9,768 nucleotides of DNA from Lentisphaeria bacterium UBA1829 (GTDB lineage Bacteria > Verrucomicrobiota > Lentisphaeria > Victivallales > UBA1829), in the NCBI GenBank assembly GCA_002338895.1, contig DDJH01000122.1, positions 1-9,768 on the forward strand, in the 5' to 3' direction. Below are positions 6,635 through 9,768 of this stretch, in pieces; position 1 is the stretch's first letter; each line of letters starts with the position of its first letter. The position numbers and the translations under genes were made by a program. A model generated the notes under the pieces. That model saw only the letters and a list, made by a program, of their open reading frames with translations. It was not told where the DNA came from and searched no databases.

Positions 6635-9600
6635 GCTTCAGATTGGACAGCATCTGGAGAACATCCGGCTGATTCGGATTCATCCGCAGAGACCGTTCAT
6701 AGACCTCGGCCGCCTTCTCCGGCCGCTCCAGTTTCTCGTAACACAGTCCCAGACTGATGTAGGATGCGGGATGCTCCGGATTCAGAGCGATCGCCTTCTC
6801 ATACAGCTGCACCGCACGGGTTAAATTGCCGCTTTTTTCCATCTTCTCCGCCTCGGCGAGGAGTTTTTGGAAGAGAACCGGATCCGTCGTTTTCACGCGG
6901 GAGGGCTCTTTCGGCTCCGTCTTCCGGAATCCCCGTGTCACCGCAAACACAAGCGGGACCCCTTTCTTCCGGCTCCGGAACCGCAGATTCCGGATCGTTC
7001 TTTCCGGGAAGGGATTCATCCAGAGTGTCTTGTAAAGACTGCGCGGACGCTCCTCCTTTGCGGAATCCTGCTTCCAGGCAAGATCGGTGAACGTATCGGA
7101 CACGTTGTGGAACGGCTCTTCCGGATTGGACGCCCGCCAGTCGCGCAGATTCTGTTCTCCGACCATCCGGATCTCCTGCGAGGATCCGTCATCGTACTCC
7201 ACAAAGATCGAATAGTGGTGCTGGCGGCTGGTCCACGCGCATGTATGCAGGACATACAAGGCATCCGCCTTTGCCCGGACCGGAACGACGCATTCCGTCT
7301 TTCCCCCCTTCCGATAAAGAGACTCCAGCATGAAGCACGCCTGCGGAAGCCGGATCCGGAACGGAACGCCCTGAAACGAATACACGCCCGATTTCCGGTA
7401 CGGGAACTGGCGGAGATCATTCTCTTTTCCCTGATCGGTCCATCCGCCTTTTCCATCGTCGGGCAGATCATCGGTGAGGGTCCGGTCCAGAAGCGGGTCC
7501 ATCTCCACCGGCTGGAACGTCATCTCCTCCGGCGAGGGCCATGAAAGAGCGGCGTTGATCCGGACTCCCATTGCGGTCAGCAGTTCGGAGAAAATCCGTT
7601 TTCCCGCATCCCGAACCAGAGGATTGTCCAGCGGGAAATCCATCGTGGTGAACAGAAGATTTCCGCGGACTGCGAAGAAACCGGGACAAGTCAGGATCCG
7701 GGCCCCTCCGGTGATCTCCTGTCTCCCCAGCGGGGCGGCCAGGAACTCCCGCTTCCCGTACATATCGCGGACATCCCCTTCATGAATGATCCGTTTCTGC
7801 CGTCTCCAGAACAGATCGCCGTTGGTTATTCCCGCAAGGCGCGGATCCTCCGCGATCCGGAACGCCCGTCCCTGAAGCGCCTCCGGAATCCGGTCGTTCA
7901 GCGTGATGCCGAACTGGGCGCTCGGATTCAGCACCAGCACCTTTCCGGGGAACTCTTCCAGAATCTTCCGCTGCGCACGGGTGTATGCGGCGGACCCGTC
8001 CACAATCAGAGCGGAAAACGCGCCTGCCGATTCCAGTGTCGTGTGTTCAAAGGCGACATTCAGCGCCTTCAGGAACTCATCCAGCTTTCCCGCTGCGCCA
8101 ATCACACCGGCTATTGCAAAACGCTCCTCCGCTTTATACTCCATGATATTGTTGTACAGGATGCAGGCGACCGGATTCTTCTGAAAATCGAACTCCAGCC
8201 GGGAATACAGGAACCGTCCTTTTCCGTACGGGACCTCCAGAAGAGCGGAGTAATTCATTCCCTCCGGTCCGCCGCACTCCAGAAGCGAACGGAAATTGCC
8301 CTGATGCGGCTTGGCAAAACAGCCGCTCCCCGTCCGGTGATCCGGATAGAAAAAGCTCAGCTGCTCCATCCGCAGTCCCCGGAACACGGGACTGTCGGGG
8401 TGGAAGGTGAAATTCACCGACGCATTCCGGGAGGTGACCTGCGGACATCCCGGCAGAAACGAAGGATAGTCCTTTCGCGGCAGAATCAGAATAGTCGCCC
8501 CCTGCTCCGCCTTTCGGAGGAGGGACTCCTTCCGGGAACGGATCTCCTCGTCGGCCGCAACGACCAATCCGCTCTTCAGCGGAATCGGATCGTAGAAATA
8601 GAGCGTTTTCCGGACCGGTTCTGCCTCTCCGAACCGGACTTCCAGCGTGTAGACCCCCGGAGTGGAGAGATTCAGGCGGATGCGGCGGCGGAAGGTCACG
8701 CCGTAATCGCAGGTGAGGAGTTCGCGTTTCTCTTCGACGGTTGTTCCCCCCCTCGTCAAGGTCCAGGAAAACGGAAGGGTCTCCTTCTTCATCGCATCGT
8801 GAAAGAGATTCAGATCGAAGAAGATCTCCCTTCCGGTGAAAAAGGAGTTGTACTGCTGGAGAAGCACGACGGATACCGGGGGCACCACCTCCCGGATCGA
8901 TTCATCCCGGTAGACCTTCCACGGGGTGATGATGGAAACGCCGGCATCGCGCTGCCCTTCCGCCATTTTCCGGTTGAGAAGGGTGTGGGTGGCAAAGACC
9001 TCTTCGGGATTCTCATAGATCCGGTCCCCGACGTAAGCGGTCATTCCGTGCGGCGGGAGATAATACTGGATCCAGCCGGTCTCGTTGACAACGATCGGCT
9101 TTTTCCCCCATTCGACAGGACTGCGGCCGCGGACGAGCGGTGTCGTTCGGATCATCCCCTTCGGCACCTTGTCGCCCGGCCGGAAAGGATCCCGGAAGAA
9201 TCTCCAGTAGAACATCTCCGGCGGATACACGTCCGGAGCCTTCAAGGGCTGGAGCGGATAGTGGACGGAAATGAGTTTCAAAAGTCCGTGCAGATCCAGA
9301 TCGCCTCCGCATTCGGTGAAGCGGGTCGGATCCGCCTTCTGCACGGCGGACGCCAGAGGAGCCGTCCGGCGGAAGTGGAGATCCTCCGAGGAGGCGAAGA
9401 GCTCATTGCCCGTGTACCAGGTGAAGATGCTGGGATGATTGAATTCATAACGGATGGTCTGAAGATTGTTGATCCGGGTGTTTTCCCAGAAGAGATCGCT
9501 GGTGAATTTCTGCCGGGCCGGGCCGTGCGGAACCGCCATGCCGTAGGTGAGGAGAATTCCCTCTTCATCGGCGATGTCGGCAATATGGGAGTCTCCGTAG

Positions 9601-9768
9601 ACATGGCGCAGGCAGCGGTGTCCTTCCGCGATCAGCTCCAGAATCCGCGCGCGGACCCTATCCCGTCGATCCGGACGCATGAACGAACGGTACCAGGTCG
9701 ACTGAAACGCCTGTCCGGGAAAACGAACCACTTTCCCGTTCCACAGGAGATTCATCCCCAGTGGCGGA
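6615..9768 (-). CDS. GH2-family glycoside hydrolase with C-terminal TPR domain (5' end outside window)
   Basis: The frame stays open to the right edge, before the ATG at 9753-9755, so the true start and the usual GH2 sugar-binding and Ig-like domains probably lie outside. Residues are numbered from that ATG. LNGKVVRFPGQAF-like sequence opens the TIM barrel. NHPSIFTWYTGNE (106-118) is the GH2 acid/base signature, with E118 (codon 9402-9404). IVVNETGW (221-228) gives the likely nucleophile E225 (codon 9081-9083). Two alpha/beta segments follow (about 395-430 and 545-615), with a GKGRFLYSRLEF strand (511-522) typical of glycosidase-associated amidotransferase-like domains. A beta-rich region with ALYVLHTCAW and VEYDDGSSQEI (about 755-940) resembles a carbohydrate-binding module. 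Two TPR units end the protein (about 965-1032). GH2 includes beta-galactosidases, glucuronidases and mannosidases; specificity cannot be read. First visible gene of the operon. Confidence 0.85.
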   Translation of the reverse strand, partial: PPLGMNLLWNGKVVRFPGQAFQSTWYRSFMRPDRRDRVRARILELIAEGHRCLRHVYGDSHIADIADEEGILLTYGMAVPHGPARQKFTSDLFWENTRINNLQTIRYEFNHPSIFTWYTGNELFASSEDLHFRRTAPLASAVQKADPTRFTECGGDLDLHGLLKLISVHYPLQPLKAPDVYPPEMFYWRFFRDPFRPGDKVPKGMIRTTPLVRGRSPVEWGKKPIVVNETGWIQYYLPPHGMTAYVGDRIYENPEEVFATHTLLNRKMAEGQRDAGVSIITPWKVYRDESIREVVPPVSVVLLQQYNSFFTGREIFFDLNLFHDAMKKETLPFSWTLTRGGTTVEEKRELLTCDYGVTFRRRIRLNLSTPGVYTLEVRFGEAEPVRKTLYFYDPIPLKSGLVVAADEEIRSRKESLLRKAEQGATILILPRKDYPSFLPGCPQVTSRNASVNFTFHPDSPVFRGLRMEQLSFFYPDHRTGSGCFAKPHQGNFRSLLECGGPEGMNYSALLEVPYGKGRFLYSRLEFDFQKNPVACILYNNIMEYKAEERFAIAGVIGAAGKLDEFLKALNVAFEHTTLESAGAFSALIVDGSAAYTRAQRKILEEFPGKVLVLNPSAQFGITLNDRIPEALQGRAFRIAEDPRLAGITNGDLFWRRQKRIIHEGDVRDMYGKREFLAAPLGRQEITGGARILTCPGFFAVRGNLLFTTMDFPLDNPLVRDAGKRIFSELLTAMGVRINAALSWPSPEEMTFQPVEMDPLLDRTLTDDLPDDGKGGWTDQGKENDLRQFPYRKSGVYSFQGVPFRIRLPQACFMLESLYRKGGKTECVVPVRAKADALYVLHTCAWTSRQHHYSIFVEYDDGSSQEIRMVGEQNLRDWRASNPEEPFHNVSDTFTDLAWKQDSAKEERPRSLYKTLWMNPFPERTIRNLRFRSRKKGVPLVFAVTRGFRKTEPKEPSRVKTTDPVLFQKLLAEAEKMEKSGNLTRAVQLYEKAIALNPEHPASYISLGLCYEKLERPEKAAEVYERSLRMNPNQPDVLQMLSNLKREEKRK
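6660..6863 (-). other. Region encoding two TPR repeats at the C-terminus of the GH2 protein
   Basis: Two consecutive 34-residue units (about 965-998 and 999-1032) show the TPR pattern of small and large residues. AVQLYEKAIALNPEHP and AAEVYERSLRMNPNQP are the B-helix ends with the conserved 'A...YE+AL.LNP..P' signature. TPRs bind proteins, so this tail could dock the enzyme to a partner. Confidence 0.85.

Noticed and set aside
5551..6672. Plus-strand open frame of 373 codons
   Set aside because: It is antisense to the GH42-like gene, with Gly/Arg/Pro-rich composition and no family motif.
6615..9755. ATG at 9755 as the true start of the GH2 gene
   Set aside because: The frame stays open beyond it to the edge, and the protein would begin at the TIM barrel without the N-terminal domains usual for GH2.

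Overview
The window is about 9.8 kb of moderately GC-rich bacterial chromosome. It looks like a Gram-negative carbohydrate-degrading bacterium. The mix of a Gfo/Idh/MocA oxidoreductase, a flotillin-like protein and large GH2 and GH42-like glycosidases with embedded Rossmann-type domains would suit a Lentisphaerota/Victivallales-like member of the PVC group. That placement is an inference from gene content and style; no rRNA or other marker is present.

Left part (1-1357): the 3' end of a Gfo/Idh/MocA-type oxidoreductase (+) is followed by a strong intrinsic terminator. A GNAT N-acetyltransferase (-) converges on it, and its stop codon touches the T-tract. A 198-bp divergent spacer then carries a good sigma70-type promoter and a perfect 12-bp palindrome in front of the next gene.

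Middle (1358-3172): a flotillin/SPFH membrane protein (+) stands alone. It is followed by a convergent intergenic region containing two 63-bp near-identical direct repeats. Each repeat is a hairpin plus a conserved pyrimidine-rich tail, and all eight differences between the copies are transitions.

Right part (3173-9768): a tight minus-strand operon of at least three genes runs from the right edge leftward. The order is a GH2-family glycosidase (5' end outside the window) with a C-terminal TPR pair, a GH42-like glycosidase, and a predicted secreted protein. The last protein starts with a zinc phospholipase C / S1-P1 nuclease-like domain and ends in a Rossmann-like, glutamine-amidotransferase-type domain. 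Both junctions are ATGA overlaps preceded by good Shine-Dalgarno sequences, so the genes are probably translationally coupled. Co-expression suggests one pathway, most simply breakdown of a galactoside- or uronide-containing glycan or glycolipid, but no substrate can be read from the sequence. The most notable points are the PLC/P1-like fusion protein, with its predicted N-terminal tryptophan and correctly spaced zinc ligands, its coupling to two glycosidases, the GH2-TPR fusion and the repeat pair.
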